This document shows, piece after piece, positions 1-7,664 of a stretch of 41,974 bases of DNA. The notes below the pieces were generated by a model, which made no database searches, had not been told where the DNA came from, and saw only the letters and a list, made by a program, of their open reading frames with translations. This DNA comes from CAZUCD01 sp964618855 (GTDB taxonomy: Bacteria; Sumerlaeota; Sumerlaeia; SLMS01; JANRJK01): NCBI GenBank assembly GCA_964618855.1, contig CAZUCD010000011.1, positions 1-41,974 of the forward strand. The letters are read 5' to 3'. How positions within the stretch are numbered: position 1 is the stretch's first letter; each line of letters begins with the position of its first letter. The translations under genes were made by a program, and so were the position numbers.

Positions 1-56
1 TTGAATGTCGCGCTGGTGAGTTTGGCGACGTCGTCAGGGCGTCGCTCATCAAATGT

Positions 57-78
57 TTTGTTTGGCATGCCAAACAAA
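57..78. promoter_or_regulatory. Perfect 22-bp palindrome, candidate operator
   Basis: Positions 57-78 are a perfect inverted repeat without spacer, centred between 67 and 68; its inner 20 bases read TTGTTTGGCATGCCAAACAA. It lies 68 bases before the preferred start of the pseudopilin gene. The size and dyad symmetry fit a binding site for a dimeric repressor or activator, but I do not recognise the regulator. No T-run follows, so a terminator is less likely. Bases 1-56 hold nothing I can assign. Confidence 0.55.
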
Positions 79-145
79 CCGTTGCCCTGCTAAAGGCGGT
101 GCCCAAGCTCGGTCGCGCAGTCGCACTTTCCCCGGGAACCGAGTC

Positions 146-865
146 GTGCCCCTTTCCAGCCAACGCGCCTTCACGTTGATCGAACTGCTGATCGTCGTGG
201 CGATCATCGCCATCCTCGCAGCCATCGCCGTCCCCAACTTCCTTGAGGCCCAGGTGCGCTCGAAGGTCTCGCGCGCCCAGTCCGACCTCCGCACCCTGCG
301 GACCGGGCTGGAGGCGTACCGGGTGGATCACAACAACTACCCGGACGGGACGGACAACCCCTCGCGGTATCCCGCAGACATCGCGGCCTTCTTCGGCCCG
401 TTGGCGCCGGGGTACTACACGTTCCGGACGGGCGGGGACGGGAAGGTGGCCGGGATCGATTTCGCGACGATCACGACGCCGATTGCCTACATGACGACGG
501 TCCCCCTGGACGTCTTCGCTCAGCAGCTCGGGGGTCGCGTGACGTACTGCTACCGCAACGCGAAGGCGACCAAGAACGCCTACGTGCTGACCAGCTTCGG
601 CCCGGACGGGGACGCGCTGGCGCCGAATGGGCGCGGCACGACGAACATGAATCCCCTTTCGACCGCGTTTGAAACGAGCAACCCCGCGCGCCTGGGCGAC
701 GTCAGTGAGCGCTCCGTGATTCACTACGTGGAGCGCACAAGCGCTTCCATCGTCACCGGGGTGGAAACGCAGTTCGGCTCGATGCTTGTCGCGCTTGAGG
801 ACCTGACCTACGACCCGACGAACGGGACGGTCAGCGACGGGGACATCATCCAGTTCGGCCCGTAG
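146..865 (+). CDS. Type II secretion-like pseudopilin (prepilin-type N-terminal methylation domain)
   Basis: This is a secreted pilin-like subunit, expected to be cut and N-methylated by prepilin peptidase and assembled in a type II secretion or type IV pilus-like pseudopilus. With the GTG start at 146 the leader is eight residues (MPLSSQRA). It is followed by the hallmark FTLIELLIVVAIIAILAAIA, where Glu5 of the mature protein is conserved, and then by VPNFLEAQVRSK and a helical spine containing YRVDHNNYP, as in GspG-like proteins. An in-frame ATG at 53 would add 31 residues, but it would place the leader inside the palindrome and make it atypically long. The preferred start has only a weak upstream GGGA. 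The C-terminal 150 residues form a globular domain typical of these dispersed single-gene pseudopilins. No secretion machinery genes are adjacent. The 3' end overlaps convergent rlmN by 20 bases. Confidence 0.85.
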   Translation: MPLSSQRAFTLIELLIVVAIIAILAAIAVPNFLEAQVRSKVSRAQSDLRTLRTGLEAYRVDHNNYPDGTDNPSRYPADIAAFFGPLAPGYYTFRTGGDGKVAGIDFATITTPIAYMTTVPLDVFAQQLGGRVTYCYRNAKATKNAYVLTSFGPDGDALAPNGRGTTNMNPLSTAFETSNPARLGDVSERSVIHYVERTSASIVTGVETQFGSMLVALEDLTYDPTNGTVSDGDIIQFGP

Positions 866-2051
866 GGGCGTCCTGCTCGTCCTCCTCGTCCCCGGGGGGG
901 ACTTCGGCGAAGAAGTCGAGCTCGTGCCCCTGTGACTGGGATCCGACGGCGACCGCGGCGGGGGCCATCCGGGCGCCCCCGCGCTGCCGGTACTCGGTCG
1001 CGAGGTTCCCGCACGCTCCGCTGACATCCTGCGCCTTCGACCATCGGATGCTCACCGTGTAGTTCGCATCGGCGATGATCCTCCCGAAGGCATCCACATG
1101 CTCGCGGTCGGGGCGCTCGAACGGGAGGAGTGGGTTTGCGTTGAACGGGATGAGGTTGACCTTGGCTGGTATCCCACGCAGCAGCCGGACGATGCGCCGC
1201 GCATGGTCCATCGAGTCGTTCACGCCACGGAGCATCACGTACTCGAACGTGATCCGCCGGCCCGGCTTGAGGGGATACTCGCGGGCGGCCTGCAAGAGTT
1301 CCTCCAGGGGATAGCGCTTCGTGATCGGCATGATCGCCTCGCGCTCCTCCTGGGTCGTGGCGTTCAGGCTGATGGCGAGGCCGACTCCCGTGTTGGCCTC
1401 GGCGAGCTCACGCAGTCCGGGGATGATGCCGCTTGTCGAAACCGTGATCCGGCGCGGAGAGAAGTCCGCCCCCTTGTCGTGCGTGAGCAGCCGGATCGCG
1501 CGCACCACCGCCTCCGTGTTGAGCAGCGGCTCACCCATGCCCATGAACACGATGTTGCGGAAGATGGCGTCGGGGTTCTCCTCGCGCAGGAGCCTGCGCG
1601 CCACGAGCACCTGGTCCACGATTTCGTCCGCGCCGAGGTTGCGGAAGAAGCCTCCCTTGCCGGTCAGGCAGAACTTGCAGTCCACCGCGCAGCCGACCTG
1701 CGAGCTGACGCACATGGTGAAGAAGCCGCGCTTGGGGTCGGGCATGAGGACCGCCTCGACCTTCCGGCCGTCGGCGTACTCGTAGAGGTACTTGGTGGAA
1801 CCGTCCGCAGAGGCGCGGCGGTCGGCGATTCGGGCGATCCCGCCCAGGCTTGTGTTCTCGCGCACCCAGGCGCGCAGCCCGTGGGGCAGGTCCCGCATCT
1901 CGTCCACCGAGTTGGCGCACTTGCGCTGCAGCCAATGGAACGCCTGCCTGCCACGGTAGGCCTCGAACCCCGCGGCCACAAATAGGGCCGACAACTCCTC
2001 GGGCAGGAGGGACTTCAGTGGGGGAGTCGGGGTCGGGACGGGATCGTTCAT
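846..2051 (-). CDS. rlmN: 23S rRNA (adenine2503-C2)-methyltransferase RlmN
   Basis: This radical SAM enzyme methylates C2 of A2503 in 23S rRNA (and A37 of some tRNAs in characterised homologues), using a cysteine-methylation mechanism. The 401-residue product has the 4Fe-4S motif C121-x3-C125-x2-C128 (GCAVDCKFC). It also has Cys114 in MCVSSQVG, matching E. coli Cys118, and Cys347 in SGACGNL, matching the methyl-carrying Cys355. MGMGEPLLN and VMLRGVNDS are further family motifs. The start chosen is the ATG at 2051 (MNDPVPTPTPPLK); upstream in-frame codons encode only low-complexity Arg-rich sequence. About 40 C-terminal residues rich in Asp, Glu and Gly extend past the usual family end. The gene is divergent from the solute-binding protein gene, with 89 bases between them. 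Confidence 0.96.
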   Translation of the reverse strand: MNDPVPTPTPPLKSLLPEELSALFVAAGFEAYRGRQAFHWLQRKCANSVDEMRDLPHGLRAWVRENTSLGGIARIADRRASADGSTKYLYEYADGRKVEAVLMPDPKRGFFTMCVSSQVGCAVDCKFCLTGKGGFFRNLGADEIVDQVLVARRLLREENPDAIFRNIVFMGMGEPLLNTEAVVRAIRLLTHDKGADFSPRRITVSTSGIIPGLRELAEANTGVGLAISLNATTQEEREAIMPITKRYPLEELLQAAREYPLKPGRRITFEYVMLRGVNDSMDHARRIVRLLRGIPAKVNLIPFNANPLLPFERPDREHVDAFGRIIADANYTVSIRWSKAQDVSGACGNLATEYRQRGGARMAPAAVAVGSQSQGHELDFFAEVPPGDEEDEQDAPTGRTG

Positions 2052-2140
2052 GGTCCACTGACGCTTGACCGCGCGTTCGCGGCGGGCAAAGTGGGATTCA
2101 CGTTCCAGCCATCGCCGGGTTGCGCGGGGTCCCTGCCACG

Positions 2141-3520
2141 ATGAAGCCACTTCGCCTTCTCGCATGCCTTTTGCTCGTCGCGCTGGCGTGCTCCTCACTG
2201 AGCTGCATCCAGAAGGGCGTGCGCCCGGCCAAGAAGCGGCCGGACGGGCGCATCGAAGTCGAATTCTGGCACGCGATGGGATCGCGCCAGGGCTCGACGC
2301 TCAACTCGCTCATCGACGAGTTCAACAACTCGCAGGAGAAGTACTACGTCGTCGGCGTGTACCAGGGGAACTACAACGCGCTGTCGCAGAAGCTGATCGC
2401 CTCGATGTACGCGGGCCGCAACCCGGCGGCCTCGCAGCTCTACGAGAGCTGGGCGGCGCGTGCCTTTCGCTACAACTACCTCCAGCCGATCGAGCACTTC
2501 CTTGCGAAGGACCCCGCCTACCGGGCGAAGTTCGAGGCGGACATCTTCCCCGTCTACCTCGAGAACCAGAAACTGCGCGACCCGAAGACGGGCAAGGACG
2601 TCATCGCCACGCTCCCATTCAACAAGTCCGTGTACATGTGGATGGTAAACCTCGACCACATGAAGTCCGTCGGCGTGACGGAGCCGCCGAAGACCTGGGC
2701 CGAGTGGAAGGACGTCATCAACCGCATGACCGTCCGGCTCCCCAACGGGGAGGTGGAAACTTACGGCATCGGCACGCGCGACGTCATCGAGTCCCTCACC
2801 GTGAACCTCTTCATGGCGGACGTGAACTACATCGACGAGGAGGAGAACGTCCTGTTCGACTCAAAGGACGGCGTCGAGGCGATGCAGCTCCTCTACGACC
2901 TCGCCATGGGCTCGGGTAAGGAGAAGATTGGCTACGTCGAGTCGGGGTACCTGAACACGGCGTTCGGCGCGAAAAAGTGCGCCTCCTATGTCGGCTCGAC
3001 GGCGTCGTACTCCTTCAACGACGGGGCCGTGGGTTCGAAGTTCATCTGGCGCGCGTACCCCTTGCCAGGACGCGACGCGAACACGCCGGGGCGCGTGCTG
3101 GGGCAGGGCACCAACGTCGGCATCTTCGCCAACAAGAGCACCGAGGAACAGGACGGGGCGTGGGAGTTCCTGAAGTTCATCAGCGAGGGCGACCCGCTCG
3201 CCAAGTGGTGCATCGAGACGGGCTACATGCCCACCCGGCGGAGCGTCCTCGAGAACGAGAAGCTGATGAGGTACCTCGCCGCGAACGAGAACATGGCAAA
3301 CGCCGTGGCATGCCTCGACCGCGTGATGGCGGAGCCCAAGCCGATGTACTGGGACTCCTGCCGCGCCGTCGTGGACCGCGCCGTTCAGGCAGCCCTCACC
3401 GGGAACAAGACCCCGCAGAAGGCCATCGACGACGCCGCGCTCCAGATACGCGACATCATCAGAAGCAACCGCCTATCCGAAGGTACCCAGGAGAAGGCGA
3501 AGCAGGTAAGCCTGAGGTAG
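2141..3520 (+). CDS. ABC-type extracellular solute-binding protein (family 1), lipoprotein
   Basis: This is the periplasmic or membrane-anchored binding component of an ABC importer, probably for sugars or oligosaccharides by family (SBP family 1, MalE/UgpB-like). The 459-residue protein starts at ATG 2141 with a basic n-region and a hydrophobic stretch (MKPLRLLACLLLVALAC). Two cysteines, in ALAC and SLSC, could serve for lipidation, although neither has the ideal Leu at -3. The mature part begins with IEVEFWHAMG and continues with LIDEFNN, typical for the family. Later motifs include NKSVYMWMVN and TWAEWKDVINRMT, and the region TEEQDGAWEFLKFISEGDPLA is the usual C-terminal signature. No permease or ATPase gene lies nearby, so it must work with a remote or shared transporter. 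The substrate is not evident. Confidence 0.88.
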   Translation: MKPLRLLACLLLVALACSSLSCIQKGVRPAKKRPDGRIEVEFWHAMGSRQGSTLNSLIDEFNNSQEKYYVVGVYQGNYNALSQKLIASMYAGRNPAASQLYESWAARAFRYNYLQPIEHFLAKDPAYRAKFEADIFPVYLENQKLRDPKTGKDVIATLPFNKSVYMWMVNLDHMKSVGVTEPPKTWAEWKDVINRMTVRLPNGEVETYGIGTRDVIESLTVNLFMADVNYIDEEENVLFDSKDGVEAMQLLYDLAMGSGKEKIGYVESGYLNTAFGAKKCASYVGSTASYSFNDGAVGSKFIWRAYPLPGRDANTPGRVLGQGTNVGIFANKSTEEQDGAWEFLKFISEGDPLAKWCIETGYMPTRRSVLENEKLMRYLAANENMANAVACLDRVMAEPKPMYWDSCRAVVDRAVQAALTGNKTPQKAIDDAALQIRDIIRSNRLSEGTQEKAKQVSLR

Positions 3521-3624
3521 GAAGTCGAAAGTCGAAAGTCGAAAGTCGAAAAGTCAAAAAGTCGAAAAGACGAAAGTCGAAAGTCAAAAAGTCGAAAAGA
3601 CGAAAGACGAGAAGTCGAAAAGTC
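3521..3624. repeat. Degenerate purine-rich AGTCGAA tandem repeat with nested 30-bp duplication
   Basis: Starting directly after the solute-binding protein stop codon, about 100 bases consist of units of 7-8 bases close to AGTCGAA(A), with variants AGTCAAAA and AGACGAAA. Within it, 3551-3580 and 3581-3610 form a 30-base tandem duplication that differs at one position. The plus strand is almost free of pyrimidines other than the regular TC or C. Several open frames cross it on both strands and encode Ser/Lys/Arg or Phe/Ser/Leu-rich periodic peptides. These are products of the repeat, not genes. Confidence 0.85.
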
Positions 3625-3630
3625 CGGCAC

Positions 3631-3650
3631 ACGGCGCTCCGCGCCGCCGT
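3631..3650. terminator. Possible weak bidirectional hairpin between convergent genes
   Basis: ACGGCG at 3631-3636 and CGCCGT at 3645-3650 can pair around an 8-base loop. An alternative is GGCGC 3633-3637 with GCGCC 3641-3645. It sits between the 3' ends of the solute-binding protein gene and the convergent unknown gene ending at 3675. There is no proper T-run on either side, so termination is uncertain. Confidence 0.3.
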
Positions 3651-3674
3651 TCGCTTAACTCGAGATCCGCTTCT

Positions 3675-4544
3675 CTACTCCCCACCTCCCCTGAGTTCCC
3701 TGCGCGCGCTGGGAATGACGCGCACGTAGTCCTCGAGCGGTTCGCGCTCGGGGAGTTCCGTCATCATCTTGAAGATGCGCCCTACGGGCTTGTAGTCGAG
3801 TTCTGGGAATCGGAGCGCGGTCCGAACCGGATCGGGGTCCGGAGACCACTCGCCGCCGAAGAGCCCGCGCGCGACTTCGCCCACAAAGAGTCCGGCACAC
3901 AGCATCTCAGCCTCGGTCACGCCGCACACCAGGTAGTGCGTGCGGAGCCAGCGGTCGAGTTCGCGCACGCCACGCAACGACAGGGGAAGTTCCGCCCCGA
4001 ATCGGCCCTTCCAATCGAGCGACAATGCCCGCGCGCAACGCGCCGCGGCCCCCGCCGGATCGGCAGCGCACATTTCCGCGATGGCCTGTGGACTGGGGAG
4101 GTCGGGAACGGCATGTCCGTCCTCCGCCATCGTCCTGTGGGAGAGGCGACTCTCAAAGGTTGCCAACGAGAATCCGCTCCGCAGTTCCCACTTCTTTTGC
4201 ATGGCGTCGTGGGGACGAAACCGGAGGCCCGGCACCTGTGCAAAATCGCCAACCACCACGCCGAAAATGGGATCGTCCTGCCACGTGCCCCCGTAACGCT
4301 CCCGCACGCAATCCCCCAGCCAGATCGCGCCGCACTCCAAGATCCCTTCCGGTGGGGAGGAGTCCGGCCATTCGTCGATCAACAGGTCCAGCGGAGGCAG
4401 GCCCTCGAGGTCGAGCAACATCGTGTAACCCAACCTTCGCGAAAGCCAATCTGCGAAGGCGCCCCGGATCGCCTCGATGGCTCGGCTGTCCAGTGCGTCG
4501 GTACCCTGCGCCGCGCCCCCGGTCGGATTGGAAGGGATGTCCAC
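3675..4544 (-). CDS. Protein of unknown function, 289 residues
   Basis: I do not recognise this protein. It is soluble-looking and rich in acidic and aromatic residues, with no signal peptide. Visible segments are an N-terminal helix (SRAIEAIRGAFADWLSRRLG), a region GAIWLGDCVRERYGGTWQDD, and DPIFGVVVGDFAQVPGLRFRP in the middle. The second half ends with EDYVRVIPSARRE. The order resembles small DUF proteins that pair an IGA/IWLG strand with a 'W..D' segment, but I cannot name a family. The GTG start at 4544 is chosen because it lies 5 bases after the stop of the upstream gene and has AAAGGG about 10 bases before it. It is the last gene of a likely uppS-membrane protein-unknown transcription unit. 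Confidence 0.7.
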   Translation of the reverse strand: MDIPSNPTGGAAQGTDALDSRAIEAIRGAFADWLSRRLGYTMLLDLEGLPPLDLLIDEWPDSSPPEGILECGAIWLGDCVRERYGGTWQDDPIFGVVVGDFAQVPGLRFRPHDAMQKKWELRSGFSLATFESRLSHRTMAEDGHAVPDLPSPQAIAEMCAADPAGAAARCARALSLDWKGRFGAELPLSLRGVRELDRWLRTHYLVCGVTEAEMLCAGLFVGEVARGLFGGEWSPDPDPVRTALRFPELDYKPVGRIFKMMTELPEREPLEDYVRVIPSARRELRGGGE

Positions 4545-4549
4545 CGGCG

Positions 4550-5083
4550 TCAGCCCTTTCCGGCCGCAGCCAGCGCCGCCGCCTCGAGCGCCACAAGGGC
4601 CGTCCCCCGCCGGAGGATCTGCAACGCGGGGAACATGAGCTTGATCGTGCCCAGCGCGGAGAGCGCCACCAGCGCAAGGCCTGCCTCGGGCTGCTTGAGG
4701 GCGATGATCATGATCATGCCGATGGCGGCGCCGACCTCGATCATCGCGCCACCGATGATGAAGCGCGGGAAGGCCCGCGCCAGGTATGACGAAGAGGTGT
4801 CCACGCCCTTCGCCCCGCCGGTGCCGTCCGGAGTGATGCGCCCGGCAGACATCGTCCAGCCTCGCATCCTCGTGGCGGCAAAGGCGACCGCCATGCCGGC
4901 GATGCCGGCCAGCAGCCACCCTGCGATCAGCGCAAGTTCCAGCGCGCCGAGCGTGACTTCGTTGCTCAACGGCCCCGCCACGAACCACCCGGCGACGCCC
5001 ATCACGAGCGTGGAGTTCACCAGCGCGATCGTGAAGATCATGGGGCCCTGGGCCTGCGGGAGGCGGTTGACGTTCCGGGACAT
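4550..5083 (-). CDS. Small integral membrane protein, about four transmembrane helices
   Basis: This 177-residue protein has four clearly hydrophobic segments: MIFTIALVNSTLVMGVAGWF, LELALIAGWLLAGIAGMAVAFA, FIIGGAMIEVGAAIGMIMII and LALVALSALGTIKLMFPAL. The stretch between helices two and three (TRMRGWTMSAGRITPDGTGG) is a hydrophilic loop. No known family is recognised. It starts at ATG 5083, 21 bases after the uppS stop, and ends 5 bases before the next gene, so it is probably co-transcribed with both. A role linked to the cell envelope is suggested only by its position next to uppS. Confidence 0.75.
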   Translation of the reverse strand: MSRNVNRLPQAQGPMIFTIALVNSTLVMGVAGWFVAGPLSNEVTLGALELALIAGWLLAGIAGMAVAFAATRMRGWTMSAGRITPDGTGGAKGVDTSSSYLARAFPRFIIGGAMIEVGAAIGMIMIIALKQPEAGLALVALSALGTIKLMFPALQILRRGTALVALEAAALAAAGKG

Positions 5084-5104
5084 GGGAACCCCCTGGGTCC
5101 TGCC

Positions 5105-5884
5105 TCAGCCGGAACCGATGCCGCCAAAGCGCCGCTCGCGCTTCTGGAAGGCCTCGATGGCGGAGAGCAGGTGGATGCGGCGGAAGTCGGGCCACAGGAC
5201 GTCGAGGATGACGAGTTCCGTGTAGGCGATCTGCCACAGCATGAAGTTGCTCACGCGCAGTTCGCCGCTCGTCCGAACCAGGAGTTCCGGGTCGCCGAGT
5301 TCCGGCCTGAACATGTACCGGGCAACGAGTTCCTCATTCACGTCGGCGGGCCGAATCCTCCCCGCCGCGGCGTCGGCGGCGATGCGCGCGGCCGCGGCCG
5401 TGATCTCCTGCCGACCCCCGTAGCTGAGCGCGAGGTTCAGCACGAGGCCCGTGTTGGCCACCGTTGCCGACATGGCACGGTCAAGGCGCTGCCGCGTGCC
5501 CGCGCGCAGGTCCTCGAGGTCCCCCATCGCGACGAGACGGATGTTGTTCTCCATCATCTCCGGGATCTCGCGTTCGAGGAACCGGTCCAGGAGCGCCATC
5601 AGCGCCTCGATCTCCGTGCGCGGGCGCGACCAGTTCTCCTTCGAGAACGCGTAGAGCGTGAGCGCGGAGAGGCGAAGCTGCGCGCATGTGCGCACCGCCG
5701 CGCGCACGGACTCCGTCCCTGCCTCGTGCCCCTGCACGCGGGAGGCGAGCGAACGCCGCCGCGCCCACCGGCCGTTGCCATCCATGATGATCGCGACGTG
5801 GCGTGGGAGCTTCGCCGGATCCAGGCGCGCGAAGAGCTCGCGCTCCTCGGGCGAGGCGGGTTCCGCGAGGATCGGCTGTGCCAT
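5105..5884 (-). CDS. uppS: Isoprenyl transferase (undecaprenyl diphosphate synthase family)
   Basis: This cytosolic cis-prenyltransferase condenses isopentenyl diphosphate onto farnesyl diphosphate to give the long-chain polyprenyl diphosphate needed as lipid carrier for peptidoglycan and other glycans. The 259-residue length is standard. Conserved region 1 is HVAIIMDGNGRWA, with the catalytic Mg-binding Asp35. SKENWSRP, NLALSYGGRQEI and RTSGELRVSNFMLWQIAYTE (the diphosphate-binding region with Arg, Ser and Glu) follow in the family order. The start at ATG 5884 gives the usual short N-terminal extension; no clear Shine-Dalgarno is visible. It heads a likely three-gene unit with a membrane protein and an unknown protein; the usual partner cdsA is not in the window. 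The polyprenyl product could serve the lipid-linked glycosylation genes at 16-23 kb, which is inference. Confidence 0.95.
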   Translation of the reverse strand: MAQPILAEPASPEERELFARLDPAKLPRHVAIIMDGNGRWARRRSLASRVQGHEAGTESVRAAVRTCAQLRLSALTLYAFSKENWSRPRTEIEALMALLDRFLEREIPEMMENNIRLVAMGDLEDLRAGTRQRLDRAMSATVANTGLVLNLALSYGGRQEITAAAARIAADAAAGRIRPADVNEELVARYMFRPELGDPELLVRTSGELRVSNFMLWQIAYTELVILDVLWPDFRRIHLLSAIEAFQKRERRFGGIGSG

Positions 5885-6020
5885 GGCGACGGGGGAGGGG
5901 CTCACGCGCGCAGCTTCGCCATGGCACGCCCGGGGGTCAACCGCCTCCGAGGAATGCAGATGGCGTGGGCGGAAGTCTGGCGGCCGGAGCACAGCGCCCA
6001 GCGCCCCCTGGGTGTTGCGA

Positions 6021-6926
6021 CTACTTGTCGAAGACGCCGCGCCTGAGCGCCGAGAGGGCCATGCCGCCCCCCCCCGAGTGCTCGATGGACAGGAGCGTGC
6101 GCGCAGGCTCGGCCGCGACGAGGCATTCGATCCGGCGCCCGTCCCCCGCCTCGATCGTGACCCGCCAGGGCGGTTCACCCTGCCATCCGCGCATGGGGAG
6201 GCGCGGCGGCGCGGCCTCGCGCGCCATGGTCAGCATCGCGAGCGCGGATGTGGGGCGCACCGCACGCCCATCGGATACGGGCTCCATCAGGGTCAGCCAT
6301 GCCTGCGCCCCGTCCGCATAGCGCAGCCCGCGCAGCACGAGGGGGAGCTGCTCCTCGAACACGGCCTCCTGCGGCGAGTCCACGGATCGCGTCCCCGTGC
6401 CCTCGTCGTCGCGCGGGCTCGCGTATCGCTCGGCGGGGAGGACCCCCGTGAAGTCGAAGTCGCGCATGAGGGCTCCCTCCGCGGCGACTTGTGTCGCCGT
6501 GAGGCGCAGCGGCCTGAGGGTGGCGCGCCGGTCCACCCAAAGGTCGATGAGCGCCGTCGCGCCGTCTCCCCGTCCCGGAGTGGTGAGCGACCGCTGCCGC
6601 ATGGCTTCCGTCACGGGTCGCGAGCCATAGGGCCAAGCGGCGCGCGCGAGCGACTCCCGCGAGAAGTCCTCCTGGCCCGTCACCAGCACCGTGCGGCCCT
6701 CCGCCACGGAACCATCGCGCGGGATGCGCACCTCGTACTCCGCGATCTCGGAGAGGCCGTCGTTCCATGGCGCGCGCGCCGCCCAGTCGGGCAGCATCAA
6801 CTCCGAGAGCGGCACCGGCCGAGGCCCGGGCGCAGCGTCCTGCGCCCACGCGACCGCAAGTAGCGCCAGCACAAGCACCATGATGTGGGGAATTCGCTTC
6901 AGGACCGCGCCTTCCGCATCCGGCAC
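6021..6926 (-). CDS. Secreted protein of unknown function, 301 residues
   Basis: The product begins with a signal peptide: LKR, then the hydrophobic core IMVLVLALLAVAW and likely cleavage near WAQDA. The mature part is about 270 residues, rich in Arg and Glu, with beta-strand-like segments such as YEVRIPRDGSVAEGRTVLVT, and a C-terminal part EPARTLLSIEHSGGGGMALS. Alternating 'ATQVAAEGALMRDFDFTG' and 'GTGTRSVDSPQEAVFEEQLP' segments resemble proteins that measure or process extracted lipids or cofactors (DUF3108-like folds), but this is a weak impression. The GTG start at 6926 keeps the basic n-region; ATG 6881 would remove it. It follows the AWGENIGW protein gene by 24 bases and probably shares its transcript. 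Confidence 0.7.
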   Translation of the reverse strand: MPDAEGAVLKRIPHIMVLVLALLAVAWAQDAAPGPRPVPLSELMLPDWAARAPWNDGLSEIAEYEVRIPRDGSVAEGRTVLVTGQEDFSRESLARAAWPYGSRPVTEAMRQRSLTTPGRGDGATALIDLWVDRRATLRPLRLTATQVAAEGALMRDFDFTGVLPAERYASPRDDEGTGTRSVDSPQEAVFEEQLPLVLRGLRYADGAQAWLTLMEPVSDGRAVRPTSALAMLTMAREAAPPRLPMRGWQGEPPWRVTIEAGDGRRIECLVAAEPARTLLSIEHSGGGGMALSALRRGVFDK

Positions 6927-6950
6927 GCCAGGCGCGCCGCTCAGTGTTGC

Positions 6951-7463
6951 TCAGTACATCTGCCAATCGACCATGCCCGAGTTCGGCACCACCACCGCCT
7001 GCACGGGCCCAACCCCCGCGCCCCCTCCATTCTCGAACGACACCCAGCCGATGTTCTCCCCCCACGCAAATCCGTGGAACACACCGGCGAGGTCGATCAC
7101 CACCTGGGAACCACCCGCGCCGCTCGTGTCGAAGTTGATCCAGCCCGCGTTTTCAGACCACGCGAAGCCGGAGAGCGCACCCGTCAAAGGGTTTCGGTTC
7201 ACCCCGGTGTCCCCGGCCGCCTGCGAATAGGCGTTCCCGCCATCGGGGCCATCGCCGAAGCTGACCCAGCCGATGTTCTCCCCCCACGCACTGCCGGAGA
7301 GGTAGTTCTGGTGGACGCGGACGCCGCTTGCGTCGTCCCCCCGCATGTTCAGCCACCCAATGTTCTCCCCCCACGCGTGCTCCGCGCCGGGCATGATGGT
7401 GGTCTGGGGGAATGCGATGCCCACGAGGACGGTGAATGCGGCTGGAAGCAGTCGGGCGCGCAC
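6951..7463 (-). CDS. Secreted AWGENIGW-repeat protein
   Basis: This is a small exported protein of 170 residues. It starts at GTG 7463, which has GGAG seven bases upstream; longer forms starting near 7586 lack such support. A signal peptide (MRARLLPAAFTVLVGIAFPQ) is followed by four copies of a tryptophan-rich unit: HAWGENIGWLNM, SAWGENIGWVSFGDG, FAWSENAGWINFDTSG and FAWGENIGWVSFENGG, spaced about 30-40 residues apart. Such units occur in surface or extracellular proteins of several environmental phyla, as I recall, with unknown function; a beta-rich repeat fold is likely. The middle spacer includes ATRNP-like NRNPLTGALSGFAWSEN. It is first in a unit with the secreted protein at 6021-6926 and is divergent from rpsD. 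The 200 bases between them should hold both promoters. Confidence 0.85.
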   Translation of the reverse strand: MRARLLPAAFTVLVGIAFPQTTIMPGAEHAWGENIGWLNMRGDDASGVRVHQNYLSGSAWGENIGWVSFGDGPDGGNAYSQAAGDTGVNRNPLTGALSGFAWSENAGWINFDTSGAGGSQVVIDLAGVFHGFAWGENIGWVSFENGGGAGVGPVQAVVVPNSGMVDWQMY

Positions 7464-7664
7464 GGGGAAACTCCGGTTCGCGGGGAGTGCGGCAACGCGG
7501 GGGGAAGCTGTCGCCTCCCCGGCTTGTTCGCGAGGGGAATCGAACCCCATGGCCCGTCGGGACGGCACGGACCGGCCGGGGGGCAATTTTTCCGTTGCCA
7601 GCCCCCGGGGGTCGGCGGGTAGAAGGGCGGGCTTGACTGCAAACAGACAGGAAACCGATCAGCA

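Noticed and set aside
53..145. Extended N-terminus of the pseudopilin from ATG 53
   Set aside because: It would give a 39-residue leader, unusual for prepilins, and overlap the palindrome; the GTG at 146 gives a normal eight-residue leader.
3385..3630. Minus-strand frame coding Phe/Ser/Leu/Arg periodic peptide
   Set aside because: The periodic peptide is the translation of the repeat tract; no ribosome binding site or conserved start.
2977..3729. Plus-strand frame with Ser/Lys/Arg periodic tail across the repeat
   Set aside because: It is out of frame with the solute-binding protein and its tail comes only from the AGTCGAA repeat.
7534..7548. tRNA T-arm-like hairpin on the minus strand (GGGGTTCGATTCCCC)
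   Set aside because: No matching acceptor, D or anticodon arms could be found upstream or downstream, so it is not a tRNA or tmRNA; the stem is only four pairs. It may be chance or a remnant.
7633..7661. TTGACT as -35 box for rpsD
   Set aside because: No -10-like sequence at 16-18 bases and it would place the transcript start inside or after the start codon.
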